This document shows, in pieces, positions 38,634 through 47,990 of a stretch of DNA of 64,000 nucleotides (position 1 is its first letter; every line of letters begins with the position of its first letter). Made by a program: the position numbers and the translations under genes. This stretch comes from Ectopseudomonas toyotomiensis (GTDB lineage Bacteria > Pseudomonadota > Gammaproteobacteria > Pseudomonadales > Pseudomonadaceae), in the NCBI RefSeq assembly GCF_900115695.1, contig NZ_FOXK01000008.1, forward strand, positions 240,843-304,842, given 5' to 3'. The notes under the pieces were generated by a model that was given only the letters and a program-made list of their open reading frames with translations, made no database searches and had not been told where the DNA came from.

Positions 38634-40406
38634 ATGCCACCAGCGCCTGCACGCAAGCCACACACGCCGCTTCCCGCCATTTCGCAACAGCGCGGCTGGC
38701 TACGCTGGCTTCCGGGCCTGCAAACGCTCAGGGACTATCGCCTGGCCTGGTTGCCGAAAGACATTACCGCCGGCCTGGTGCTGACCACCATGCTGGTGCC
38801 GGTGGGCATTGCCTATGCCGAGGCCTCCGGTGTGCCAGGCATCTATGGCCTGTATGCGACCATCGTACCGCTGCTGGCCTACGCCCTGTTCGGCCCCAGC
38901 CGTATTCTCGTGCTTGGCCCGGACTCGGCCCTGGCAGCGCTGATTCTCGCCGTGGTGCTGCCGCTCTCCGGTGGCGACCCGATGCGTGCGGTGACCCTGG
39001 CCAGCATGATGGCCGTGGTGGCCGGCCTCACCTGCCTGATAGCCGGGCTGCTGCGCCTGGGGTTCATCACCGAATTGCTGTCCAAGCCGATTCGCTATGG
39101 CTACATGAACGGTATTGCGCTGAGCGTGCTGATCAGCCAGGCGCCCAAGTTGTTCGGCTTTGGCATCGACAGCCAGGGTCCGCTCAGCGACCTACGGGCC
39201 ATCGCCAGCGCGCTGAGCGAGGGCCAGGCCCACCTCTACAGCCTGCTCGTCGGCGCCGGCACCCTGGCCTTGATCCTGCTGCTGAGCCGCTTCAGGCAGT
39301 TGCCCGGTATCCTCATCGCCGTGACCCTGGCAACCCTGGCGGTCGCCCTGCTCGATCTCGATACCCAGGGCGTGCAGGTGCTCGGCGAACTGCCCCAGGG
39401 GCTGCCCAGTTTCACCCTGCCCTGGCTAAGCGGCGTCGATCTGGCCAGCGTGGTGCTGGGTGGCATCGCCGTCGCCCTGGTCGCGTTCGCCGACACCAGC
39501 GTGCTGTCGCGTACCTATGCAGCCCGAACCGGACGCCCGGTGGACCCCAATCAGGAGCTGGTCGCCCTTGGCGCGGCGAACCTGGCCGGTGGTTTATTTC
39601 AGGGCTTTCCCATCAGTAGCAGCTCGTCACGCACGCCGGTCGCGGAAGCTGCAGGCGCGATGACCCAGGTCGCCGGTATCGTCGGTGCCCTGAGCGTCGC
39701 CCTGCTGCTGATGCTGGCTCCGGATCTGATGCAGTACCTGCCCACCAGCGCGCTGGCCGCGGTGGTGATTGCCGCCGTCATCGGCCTGTTCGTGGTCACC
39801 GACCTGCGGCGCATCTTCCGCGTGCAGCAATGGGAGTTCTGGCTGTCGATGGCCTGCTTCGCCGGTGTGCTGACCTTCGGCGTGATCCCCGGCATCGGCA
39901 TTGCAGTGGTGCTGGCGGTGATCGAATTTCTCTGGGATGGCTGGCGCCCTTACTACACCGTTCTCGGCCAGGTGGAGGGCATCCGCGGCTTCCATGACAT
40001 CAAGCGACACCCCGATGCGCGGCAGATACCTGGCCTGCTGCTGTTTCGCTGGGACGCGCCGCTGTTCTTCGCCAATGCCGAGCTCTTTCAGCAATGTCTG
40101 CTGCAAGCGCTGGAAAAAGCCCCGGCGCCAGTGCGCCGCGTGGTGATCGCCGCCGAACCGGTTACCAGCATCGACGTGACCTCTGCCGACATGCTCGGCG
40201 ACCTGGAACGAATGCTGGCGGAAGCCGGCATCGAACTGCACTTCGCCGAGGTCAAGGGGCCGCTCAAGGACAAGCTACGACGCTTCGGTTTACTGCACGA
40301 CGATCAGCCAAGGCACCTGCAACCAACGGTTAGCGCGGCCGTCGAAGCCTACCTTAGCGATCATGGTGATGACGCGATGCCGGGCCATGCCCGGCATGCG
40401 GACTGA
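38634..40406 (+). CDS. SulP family anion transporter with STAS domain
   Basis: A 590-residue inner-membrane transporter of the SulP/SLC26 family. The N-terminal part has 10-14 hydrophobic segments, including the signature LVPVGIAYAEASGVPGIYGLYA (in parts: MLVPVGIAYAEASG). A cytoplasmic STAS domain follows at about 440-560 with RVVIAAEPVTSIDVTSADML. Substrates in the family are sulfate, bicarbonate or dicarboxylates; none is indicated here. No clear ribosome-binding site precedes ATG 38634, though downstream in-frame starts would remove conserved helix sequence only beyond residue 35. Confidence 0.9.
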   Translation: MPPAPARKPHTPLPAISQQRGWLRWLPGLQTLRDYRLAWLPKDITAGLVLTTMLVPVGIAYAEASGVPGIYGLYATIVPLLAYALFGPSRILVLGPDSALAALILAVVLPLSGGDPMRAVTLASMMAVVAGLTCLIAGLLRLGFITELLSKPIRYGYMNGIALSVLISQAPKLFGFGIDSQGPLSDLRAIASALSEGQAHLYSLLVGAGTLALILLLSRFRQLPGILIAVTLATLAVALLDLDTQGVQVLGELPQGLPSFTLPWLSGVDLASVVLGGIAVALVAFADTSVLSRTYAARTGRPVDPNQELVALGAANLAGGLFQGFPISSSSSRTPVAEAAGAMTQVAGIVGALSVALLLMLAPDLMQYLPTSALAAVVIAAVIGLFVVTDLRRIFRVQQWEFWLSMACFAGVLTFGVIPGIGIAVVLAVIEFLWDGWRPYYTVLGQVEGIRGFHDIKRHPDARQIPGLLLFRWDAPLFFANAELFQQCLLQALEKAPAPVRRVVIAAEPVTSIDVTSADMLGDLERMLAEAGIELHFAEVKGPLKDKLRRFGLLHDDQPRHLQPTVSAAVEAYLSDHGDDAMPGHARHAD

Positions 40407-40420
40407 AACGAGAAGACGAC

Positions 40421-41146
40421 TCAGACACCGGCCGGCAGCGAGCGCACCTGGGTTTCCAGCTCGGCCTTCAGCTCCAGCGGCAGCTTCAACTGACGCGCCA
40501 GCTCTTCGAGGTAGGCGCGCTCCATGAAGTGCTCTTCGTCGACCATCAGCACGCTGGCCAGGTACATTTCCGCCGCCATTTCCGGGGTAGCCGCGGCGCG
40601 CGCTACGTCAGCAGGGTCCAGCGGTTTGTTCAGTTCGGTGTGCAGCCAGCTCTGCAGTTCGGCGTCCTGCGCCAGCTTGCCCAGTTCCTCTTCGATCAAC
40701 TGACGCTCACGCTCGTCGACATGACCATCGGCCTTGGCCGCCGCCACCAGGGCCTTGAGAATGGCGCGGCTGTGCTGCTCGACTTGCGCTGCCGGCAAAC
40801 GATCCAGGGTCTGCGGTTCGACCGGCTGCGCGCCGCCCTGCTGGGCTTGCTGCGCCTGCCAGTTGCCGTAGGCCTTGTACGCCATCACACCCAGGGCAGC
40901 CAGGCCGCCATAGGTCAGCGCCTTACCGCCCATCTTGCGCGCTTTCTTGCTGCCCAGCAGCAGGCCGACCGCACCAGCCGCCAGCGCGCCGCCCCCGACA
41001 CCCGAGAGCAGGCTGCCCAGGCCTCCACCAGAGAGCAGGCCACCCAAACCGCCTGCCTGCTGCCCCTGGGTGTTCTTCGCCGCAGGCTTCTGCATGGCCT
41101 GCTGGCCGGCCTTGAGCAGTTGGTCGAGCAGATTGCTGGTGTTCAT
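40421..41146 (-). CDS. DUF533 (YebE-like) protein with TerB-like domain
   Basis: A 241-residue protein. The N-terminus is Gln-rich, then there is a Gly-rich membrane-spanning stretch (LLSGGGLGSLLSGVGGGALA, about 38-57, continuing to 70). The C-terminal half (about 125-241) is a TerB-like all-helical acidic domain with KADGHVDERERQLIEEEL. Members of this family (E. coli YebE) are inner-membrane-associated and induced by envelope stress. GGAG lies before ATG 41144-41146. The ORF upstream of that ATG is unsupported. Stop-to-stop gap with the convergent SulP gene is 14 bp. Confidence 0.86.
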   Translation of the reverse strand: MNTSNLLDQLLKAGQQAMQKPAAKNTQGQQAGGLGGLLSGGGLGSLLSGVGGGALAAGAVGLLLGSKKARKMGGKALTYGGLAALGVMAYKAYGNWQAQQAQQGGAQPVEPQTLDRLPAAQVEQHSRAILKALVAAAKADGHVDERERQLIEEELGKLAQDAELQSWLHTELNKPLDPADVARAAATPEMAAEMYLASVLMVDEEHFMERAYLEELARQLKLPLELKAELETQVRSLPAGV

Positions 41147-41312
41147 CGCGAACTCTCCTGAAAAATAGGCACCGGTGCATCCGACCCTGGATAACACAGG
41201 GAAATTCCGCATGCCCCTCAACCGACATCGGTTGTATTGACGAGCGTTTCTAGCAGAGTTCGCCCCAGCCAGCCGGACATATTGGTAACGCCGAATTTCA
41301 TTGCAGCCGCAA

Positions 41313-43022
41313 TCAACGCGGAGCGATATGCGCCACCATCAGTTGCACCGTTTCATTGCCACGAAACTCGTTGAGGTCGAGTTTGTAGGCCAGTTCGGCC
41401 CAACGCAGCGTGGGGTTGGGCCAGACGTCGCGGTCGATGTTGAAGGCGATGCCGTCGAGCTGCACGCTGCCGCACTCGGTCTTGAGCACCAGCTTCAGGT
41501 GACGCTCACCGACGATGCGCTGATTGACGATCTGGAACACGCCATGGAACAGCGGCTCGGGAAAGTGCTGGCCCCAGGGGCCGGCGTTGCGTAAAGCGCG
41601 GGCCAGTTCCAGGTGGAACTCGGTGGCATCGAGCTGGCCGTCGGACAGCAGGCGGCCGGTCAGATCGTCCTCGCAGAGCTGACGACGTACCTCAGCGTCG
41701 AAGGCCGCAGCAAAGGCGCCGAAGTTGCCTTGCGGCAGTGACAGCCCGGCAGCCATGGCATGCCCGCCAAACTTGCTGATCAGCCCCGGATGCTTGGCCG
41801 CCACGGCATCCAGTGCATCACGGATATGCAGCCCCGGCACCGAGCGCGCCGAGCCCTTGAGCATGCCCTCGCCAGCATCGGCAAAAGCGATGGCCGGACG
41901 GTGGTAACGCTCCTTCAGGCGCGAGGCGAGGATGCCGATCACGCCCTGGTGCCAGTCCGGTTCGAACAGGCACAGGCCGAACGGCATGTCGTCCAGGGAC
42001 AAGTCCTTGAGCTGGGCCAGCGCCTCGCGCTGCATGCCCTGCTCGATGGCCTTGCGATCCTGATTGAGCTGGTCGAGCTGCACCGCCATATCGCGGGCCA
42101 GTGCCTCGTCGTCGCAGAGCAGGCATTCGATGCCCAGGCTCATGTCGTCCAGGCGCCCGGCCGCATTCAAGCGCGGCCCGAGGATGAAGCCGAGATCAGT
42201 GGAGGTGATACGGCGGTGGTCGCGCCCGGCGACTTCGAGAATCGCACGCAGGCCAGGCCGCGCCCGCCCGGCACGAATGCGCGCCAGGCCCTGATGCACC
42301 AGGATGCGGTTGTTGGCATCCAGCGGCACCACGTCGGCGACGCTGCCCAGTGCCACTAGGTCGAGCAACTCGCCCAGATTGGGCTCCGCACGGCTGGCGA
42401 ACCAGCCGGTCTCGCGCAGCCGCGCGCGCAACGCCAGCAGCACGTAGAACATCACGCCGACACCGGCCATGGCCTTGCTGGGGAAATCGCAGCCTGGCTG
42501 GTTGGGGTTGACGATGGCATCGGCGGCCGGCAGTTCCGGCCCTGGCAGGTGGTGATCGGTGACCAGCACCGTCAACCCGGCGGCTTTGGCCGCCGCCACG
42601 CCGTCGACGCTGGAGATGCCGTTGTCGACGGTCAGCAGCAGGTCGGGCTGGCGTTCGAGAGCTACGGCGACGATCTCCGGGGTCAGGCCATAGCCATACT
42701 CGAAGCGGTTCGGTACCAGGTAATCGACATGCGCCGCGCCGAGCAGGCGCAGGCCGAGCACGCCGACCGAACTGGCAGTGGCGCCATCTGCATCGAAGTC
42801 ACCGACGATAAGGATGCGCTGACGCTGCGCCAAGGCTTCTACCAGCAGTTCGACCGCCGCATCGATACCCTTTAGCTGCTGGTACGGAATCAGCCGCGCC
42901 AGGCCCTTGTCCAGCTCTTCGGCGGACTGCACACCACGGGCGGCGTAGAGACGGGTCAGCAGTGGCGGCAGATTGCCCAGATCAGGCAGTTGCGCGGGTA
43001 AGGGACGGGCTTCGATACGCAT
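41313..43022 (-). CDS. recJ: Single-stranded-DNA-specific exonuclease RecJ
   Basis: A 569-residue 5'-3' ssDNA exonuclease of the DHH family acting in RecF-pathway recombination and repair. DHH motifs are visible: VGDFDADGATAS (about 77-88), TDHHLPG (about 155) and the DHHA1 signature KFGGHAMAAGLSL (about 425), followed by a C-terminal OB-like domain. It is leftward, upstream of the DUF533 gene by 166 bp and downstream of yaeQ by a repeat-containing gap. Confidence 0.95.
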   Translation of the reverse strand: MRIEARPLPAQLPDLGNLPPLLTRLYAARGVQSAEELDKGLARLIPYQQLKGIDAAVELLVEALAQRQRILIVGDFDADGATASSVGVLGLRLLGAAHVDYLVPNRFEYGYGLTPEIVAVALERQPDLLLTVDNGISSVDGVAAAKAAGLTVLVTDHHLPGPELPAADAIVNPNQPGCDFPSKAMAGVGVMFYVLLALRARLRETGWFASRAEPNLGELLDLVALGSVADVVPLDANNRILVHQGLARIRAGRARPGLRAILEVAGRDHRRITSTDLGFILGPRLNAAGRLDDMSLGIECLLCDDEALARDMAVQLDQLNQDRKAIEQGMQREALAQLKDLSLDDMPFGLCLFEPDWHQGVIGILASRLKERYHRPAIAFADAGEGMLKGSARSVPGLHIRDALDAVAAKHPGLISKFGGHAMAAGLSLPQGNFGAFAAAFDAEVRRQLCEDDLTGRLLSDGQLDATEFHLELARALRNAGPWGQHFPEPLFHGVFQIVNQRIVGERHLKLVLKTECGSVQLDGIAFNIDRDVWPNPTLRWAELAYKLDLNEFRGNETVQLMVAHIAPR

Positions 43023-43059
43023 GGGCAGGGTGTCGCTTTTTCAGATGGTACTGGGTTGT

Positions 43060-43170
43060 CTCCCCTCTCCCGCTTGCGGGAGAGGGGCCGGGGGAGAGGG
43101 TCTGCCCGGCAACATGATGCAAACCTGATCTACCCTCTCCCCAGCCCTCTCCCATGAATGGGAGAGGGAG
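43060..43170. repeat. Pair of CCCTCTCCC inverted repeats between yaeQ and recJ
   Basis: Two hairpin-forming units lie here: CCCCTCTCCCG (43062-43072) with CGGGAGAGGGG (43077-43087), and CCCTCTCCCAT (43145-43155) with ATGGGAGAGGG (43158-43168). Between them lie GGGGGAGAGGG and CCCTCTCCCC segments. This matches a widespread proteobacterial intergenic repeat. It fills the yaeQ-recJ gap and could attenuate read-through. Confidence 0.8.
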
Positions 43171-43188
43171 CGAATGGCGCCTACGGCT

Positions 43189-43728
43189 TCAACGCTCGCC
43201 AGCGAGCCACTCAATGGGAATCTCGTGCTGACCGCGCTCGTCGGTGACGAACAGTTCGCCATCACTGATCATCACGCTCCAGTTCAGCGAACGCGGCATG
43301 TCCAGCGCCAGGTCGGCCAGTGCCTCCTGGCCCAGGGCGACCACGTTGATGTTCTTCAGGCTGCGCACCGGGTCGAGGCACTTGCCCTGCCATACACGCA
43401 GGTTGCCATAGGCCACCAGGCTGAACTTCTCGGTGCGCCGCGAGCACCAGGTGATGCGCTCGCTGTCGGGCTGACCGACTTCAATCCAGTGCAGCACGCG
43501 ATCATCCAGGCTCTTTTCCCACAGCGCCGGCTCGTCGACATCCGACAGGCCGCGACCGAACGCCAGTTGCTCGTGATAGAACAGCGCATAGGCGATCAGC
43601 CGCGCGGCCAGGCGCTCCTCGGTTTCCGAGGGATGGCGCGCGACGGTGAAACGCAGGTTTTCATAAACGCTGCGATCCATGTCGGTGAGGTTCAGTTCGA
43701 TCTTGTAGGTGGTCGATGGCAGGGCCAT
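43189..43728 (-). CDS. yaeQ: YaeQ family protein
   Basis: A 179-residue YaeQ protein, a family with a PD-(D/E)XK-like fold and no proven nuclease activity. The N-terminal YKIELNLTDMDR and the segments HPSETEERLAARLIAYALFYHE (in parts: SETEERLAARLIAY) and HWIEVGQPDSERI are diagnostic. E. coli YaeQ was once proposed to replace RfaH in haemolysin transcription. Leftward, 64 bp downstream of the phosphorylase gene. Confidence 0.93.
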   Translation of the reverse strand: MALPSTTYKIELNLTDMDRSVYENLRFTVARHPSETEERLAARLIAYALFYHEQLAFGRGLSDVDEPALWEKSLDDRVLHWIEVGQPDSERITWCSRRTEKFSLVAYGNLRVWQGKCLDPVRSLKNINVVALGQEALADLALDMPRSLNWSVMISDGELFVTDERGQHEIPIEWLAGER

Positions 43729-43792
43729 GGCGGGCTTCTTGGCTGGTCGAAAGAGCGCAAGTCTAACGCGAATGCATGGCCCACGCCGACCT

Positions 43793-45232
43793 TCAACAGG
43801 TCATACGGCAGATACCCTGCTGTGCGTCGGTGTATTCGATAGTCGCCTGCAGACTGCTGAGGTCGAGGTGCAAACGGCAGTAATGCTCGCCATGCCGCCA
43901 GGCCAGTAGCAGTTGGTCGTCAGCCGCATAGTTCTGCTCGAAGCGCCCCTCGAAAGCCGGGTGCTGGCAACGGAAACGCATCAGCGCCAGCAGACGCTGC
44001 ACCAAGGGTTGCCGCAAGGCCTGCTCGGCCTCCTCGAGGCTGTAGTAATGACGATTGACGTCGCGCGCCTCGCCGGTCTGCTCGAGCAGATCGAAGTCGT
44101 TGCAGCCAGCCAACAGGCCAACGTAGTACACCTGCGGGATACCGGGCACGAAGAACTGGATGGCACGCGCGGCGATATAGGCCTCGTCATTGCGCATCAA
44201 GGCCTCGTAGAAAGTGCAGGTGAGCTGATAGATAGCCCCGACGCTATGCACGTTCACCGCTGAACGGCGCAGGATGGGGTCGGCGCTGCGGGTCGAGACT
44301 TCATCGATCAGGTACTGGATCTGCGCCTCGGGCAGCATGCCTTCGACATCCGGGATGCAGATGCCGTCGTGGGTATCGAGCACGGTGATCTGATTACGCG
44401 GGCACATGCGCAACCAGTTCTTCAGGTAGCGGCTGCTGCCACTGAGCAACGCGTGCAAGACCAACGGTGGCAGAGCGAAGCCGTAGGGGCGCATCTGCCG
44501 CCGCGAGATGGCGTACTGGTAGCTGATGTGATCATGCACCTCCGGCAGCATCTCGGCCTCGTACTTGGCCCCGGTCTCCCGGAACCACTCAAGGATGCGA
44601 TACACGTTCGGCTCCACCAGAAAGCAGGTGGTGCCGATACGCTTGGTGGTATAGCCGAAGGCATCCAGGCGAAACAGCTTGACCCCGCGCGCCGCGAGGA
44701 AGGCCATGTACTGCTCCATCAACTGGTAGGTTTTCGGCGAGTCGTAATTGAGGTCGATCTGCCGTTCGGTGAAGGTGCACCAGACCCGACAGGTCTCGCC
44801 GTTGGCCAGCCGCACCTCGCGAAACGGCTCCTTTTCCTTGCGGATATGGATCTTGGCCAGGTCGTCGTGAGCGATTTCGCCGAAGCTGTCTACCTGCACG
44901 AAAAGATCCGCGTAGGGCGAGTCCTGGCCATGCGCAATGAAATCGAGAAACTCCGGCGACTCGTCGGCGATATGACTGATCACCAGGTCGACGCACAGGT
45001 CGAAGCGGGCAGAGATGCGCTCGACATCCGCCCAGTCGCCATAGCGCGGGTCCACCTCCATGTGCGTGAGCGGCGAGAATCCACCATCAGCATTGGACGG
45101 ATACAACGGCAGGATATGCACCCCGCCCAGCGCATCGGCCAAATGCCGATCCAGCAGTTGGTAGAGCTCCCCCAGGTTACGCCCCAGGCGATCGGGATAG
45201 GTGATCAGTTGAACAGCGTTGCGCAGCGCCAT
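43793..45232 (-). CDS. Sucrose-phosphorylase-like glycoside phosphorylase (GH13_18)
   Basis: A 479-residue GH13 TIM-barrel enzyme. The nucleophile Asp lies in LFRLDAFGYTTK, the acid/base Glu in MLPEVHDH, and the transition-state Asp in VLDTHDGI, all as in sucrose phosphorylase and its glucosylglycerol-phosphorylase relatives. These transfer glucose from a glucoside to phosphate, or the reverse, making glucose 1-phosphate or a compatible solute. ATG 45230-45232 has GGGGG upstream and opens MALRNAVQLITYP. The substrate cannot be fixed by eye. No sucrose transporter is nearby. It follows the helicase gene by 46 bp. Confidence 0.86.
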   Translation of the reverse strand: MALRNAVQLITYPDRLGRNLGELYQLLDRHLADALGGVHILPLYPSNADGGFSPLTHMEVDPRYGDWADVERISARFDLCVDLVISHIADESPEFLDFIAHGQDSPYADLFVQVDSFGEIAHDDLAKIHIRKEKEPFREVRLANGETCRVWCTFTERQIDLNYDSPKTYQLMEQYMAFLAARGVKLFRLDAFGYTTKRIGTTCFLVEPNVYRILEWFRETGAKYEAEMLPEVHDHISYQYAISRRQMRPYGFALPPLVLHALLSGSSRYLKNWLRMCPRNQITVLDTHDGICIPDVEGMLPEAQIQYLIDEVSTRSADPILRRSAVNVHSVGAIYQLTCTFYEALMRNDEAYIAARAIQFFVPGIPQVYYVGLLAGCNDFDLLEQTGEARDVNRHYYSLEEAEQALRQPLVQRLLALMRFRCQHPAFEGRFEQNYAADDQLLLAWRHGEHYCRLHLDLSSLQATIEYTDAQQGICRMTC

Positions 45233-45278
45233 AAGCCCCCCGGCATATTGATGGTCTACTAAGGCCTGCGCCACGACG

Positions 45279-47990
45279 TCAGAGTCGCGCCAGCACCGCC
45301 TGCAACGCCTGCTCTGGTGCCTCACGCCATAGACCGTAGCTCAGCGGCAAGGTCTCCAGGCCGGCGCGCGCCAGCACCAGGTAGCGCTCCAGTTCGAGAA
45401 AGCCTTCGCCCTCCCCCGGAAAGCCGATCAGGTCAATGGCCAGGCACTTGTCGCCGCGGCGACAGAATAGATCCAGCACCTGCCCGGCCAGCGGATAGTG
45501 ACTCCACACGCTGACGCCCTGACTTTCGAGCGCCTGACACAAGTTCTGGCGGGTGTCCTGCACGGCTCCCGCCTGCCAACTGACACCAGGTTTCTGCAGG
45601 AATTCCAGATAGCGGCGCAACAGATGCGTAGCGGACAGCTGTCGCTCGTCACCACTGAACAGCAGCACCTGGCGCTCACGGGCGCGAGTGATGGCGACGT
45701 TGAACAGATCGGCACGATTCAGGTAGTTCGCCGCCTGGCTCGATTCGCGGTCGATGGCGAAGCTGAGGATCATCAGGTCGCGCTCCTCGCCCTGAAAGCC
45801 GTAAGGCGTATCCACCAACAGGCGGAACTCGCGCAATTGCTCCAGCGGCAGCGTTGCGCCGATGCGCAAGCGGATACGCTCGACCTGATCGCGAAACGGC
45901 GACAGCACGCCGATGCTGGGTTTGAGCGGGCTGCCCTGGTACTCGGCCAGATGCGCGGTGATCAGCTCCAGTACCCGCTCCACTTCCGCCTCGTTGGCAC
46001 CGTTGCGCCCACGCTGGCCCTCGATGCGCAGCAGTTGCAGGCTGTCGCAGGTATCAAGGCCGGGCCGCTCCTTCATCACGCGCAAGCGCTGGTCGTAGAA
46101 CAGCTCGTTACTGAAGCGAATGAGCGCCGGACGACTACGAAAATGCTCGTCGAGAAAGACCACCGCCTCCTGGCTGGCCAGTTGCAGGCCGACCAGATCC
46201 AGCACGCTGTTGTCGCGGTAGCTCCAGGCTTCGCGCTCTTCGGCCTGCAGGCCGGCGCGCTGCAGCAGTTGCGTCTCGCGCACGCGGGAGAGAAAGGAGA
46301 TATGTCGCAACTGGCGCGCATCGCCGGTGACCACCGCGCGCTTGCAGCGCTGGAAAGCCGGTAGCGCCGAAGCGATGTCGCACTGCGTCGCCTCATCCAT
46401 CACCATCACGTCGAACAGTTCCGCACGCAGCGGCAGCAGGCGGTGCAGCTCGTCCAGGGTCACCACCCAGATCGGGAAGGCAGCCAGCAGGCGCGCCGGG
46501 TCGATATCCTCGAACAAGGCCAGTTGACGCTGTGAGTTGCGCGCGCGGATGGCCTGGTTGTAACGCACGAACAGCGCGCGATCGCTGACCAGCAGGCGCT
46601 TGAGATTCAGGGCGCGATGACTGTTGAGGTGCTCACGACTGAGAAGCTGGCGGCGCTGCTGGCAATCACGCAGTTCATCCAGCAATGCCCAGGGGCGCAC
46701 ACTGCTGCCAATACGCTTGCGCACCCAGGGCACCTGCAACCAGCGCTGCCAGAAGGCCAGGCTGCCACGTTCGGCGCGCAGCAACAGGCGGCTCCAGCGC
46801 ACAGCCTGCTCGCAGCGCTTGCGAAAATCTGCTGACAGGCGCCGCTCGGCCTGAGTCAGCACGTCCAGCTCGCTGCGCTGGCGCTCTTCGGCCTGTTCCG
46901 ACACCCATTCGAATTCGCCCTGCAGCAACCGCTCCATACGCTCGCGCAAGGCCTGGCGCAGGCTCTGCCCATCGCCTTCGAGCACACCGTCGCGCAGGCC
47001 GAAATCCTCGCGCAACTTGTGCGCGATCACGCGTACCGCCTGGGCGCTGCGGCTGACCAGCAGCACACTTTCACCCTGCAGATAGCGATCCAGCGCCAGC
47101 GCCGCCAGGCTGTAGCTCTTGCCGGTACCGGGCGGGCCGGAAATCTGGCTCAGCGGATAGCTTGCGGCATTGGCCAGCGCCTGGCACTGGGCCGAGCTGA
47201 GTTGCGCCGGCAAACGCTGCGGTGTACTGGCCGAGCCCGCGGTCTGGACAGAGGGTGTTTCGCCCAACAGTTGCAACAAGGCGGGCGACAGGCGCTCGGT
47301 GTCCTGCAGCAGTTGCAGCTCATGGGCGATGCCACGGCTTCCGCTGCCGCGCGGCACCAGCGCGACGAAGGCACCGGCCTGCAGCGACAAACTGCGACGA
47401 CGCTGGGCCTTGGCCAACGTCTCGACATCTGCCAGGTGCGGGAACCCCGCAGCCTCACTGACCTCGCGCACCCGCATATTGCGCGCCACCCAGGCCAGCA
47501 ACTGGCCCAGGGAGGCGGCGTCCAGCGTGCCTGTCGGCAGCGGCAGACCATCGAGGTTGGCGTTGCCGCTTTCATCGAACAGACGGCGCAGCAGACGCCA
47601 GTTGCCATGCACCTGCTGCGGGTCGATGGCGAGCAAGTAGCTCTGTCCGTCCGCCGTCGGTTGCAGGCTCGCCTCGTAATAGAACAGCGGGCCGCAGATC
47701 GTCTGCGAACCACCGCTCTCCAGTTGCAGCCGTCCACAGATCGGCAGCACGCCGTAGACCAGTTGCAGCTCACGTTGATACAGCGCCTGCGCCTCGGCCA
47801 GCGCACGCCCCAGCTCGGCCGACAACGGCAAAAGCGGTATGCCGCCGCTGGCCAGTTCCTCACGCCCATCGAGCCAGGCCCAGCGATTGGCGGGCAGCTT
47901 GCCGAGGTTGTCCAGATCCAGGTCGCGGCTGTCGGCCAGGTAGCAGCTGCGATAGAAACCGAGGAGCTGGCGGGCGTGAGGGTGATCCAT
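45279..47990 (-). CDS. SF1 (UPF1/COG1112-like) helicase with C-terminal extension
   Basis: A 903-residue superfamily-1B-type helicase. Walker A GPPGTGKS is at about 285-292, Walker B DEATQ at 532-536, motif III GDARQL at 556-561, motif IV DEHFRS at 614-619, motif V TPYGFQGEERD at 728-738 and motif VI VAITRAR at 765-771. Residues 1-270 have no recognised domain. The last ~90 residues (HYPLAGQVLDLFC, CLAIDLIGFPG) look like a DUF559/Vsr-type restriction-endonuclease fold. Its ATG overlaps the stop of the PLD-nuclease gene by one base, so the two are made together. The pair resembles Mokosh anti-phage systems; a role in RNA or DNA processing is the alternative. Confidence 0.88.
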   Translation of the reverse strand: MDHPHARQLLGFYRSCYLADSRDLDLDNLGKLPANRWAWLDGREELASGGIPLLPLSAELGRALAEAQALYQRELQLVYGVLPICGRLQLESGGSQTICGPLFYYEASLQPTADGQSYLLAIDPQQVHGNWRLLRRLFDESGNANLDGLPLPTGTLDAASLGQLLAWVARNMRVREVSEAAGFPHLADVETLAKAQRRRSLSLQAGAFVALVPRGSGSRGIAHELQLLQDTERLSPALLQLLGETPSVQTAGSASTPQRLPAQLSSAQCQALANAASYPLSQISGPPGTGKSYSLAALALDRYLQGESVLLVSRSAQAVRVIAHKLREDFGLRDGVLEGDGQSLRQALRERMERLLQGEFEWVSEQAEERQRSELDVLTQAERRLSADFRKRCEQAVRWSRLLLRAERGSLAFWQRWLQVPWVRKRIGSSVRPWALLDELRDCQQRRQLLSREHLNSHRALNLKRLLVSDRALFVRYNQAIRARNSQRQLALFEDIDPARLLAAFPIWVVTLDELHRLLPLRAELFDVMVMDEATQCDIASALPAFQRCKRAVVTGDARQLRHISFLSRVRETQLLQRAGLQAEEREAWSYRDNSVLDLVGLQLASQEAVVFLDEHFRSRPALIRFSNELFYDQRLRVMKERPGLDTCDSLQLLRIEGQRGRNGANEAEVERVLELITAHLAEYQGSPLKPSIGVLSPFRDQVERIRLRIGATLPLEQLREFRLLVDTPYGFQGEERDLMILSFAIDRESSQAANYLNRADLFNVAITRARERQVLLFSGDERQLSATHLLRRYLEFLQKPGVSWQAGAVQDTRQNLCQALESQGVSVWSHYPLAGQVLDLFCRRGDKCLAIDLIGFPGEGEGFLELERYLVLARAGLETLPLSYGLWREAPEQALQAVLARL

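Noticed and set aside
43060..43170. Repeated GGGAGAGGG units as a possible CRISPR-like array
   Set aside because: Units are inverted, unevenly spaced and lack unique spacers of constant length; they fit a known intergenic hairpin repeat.
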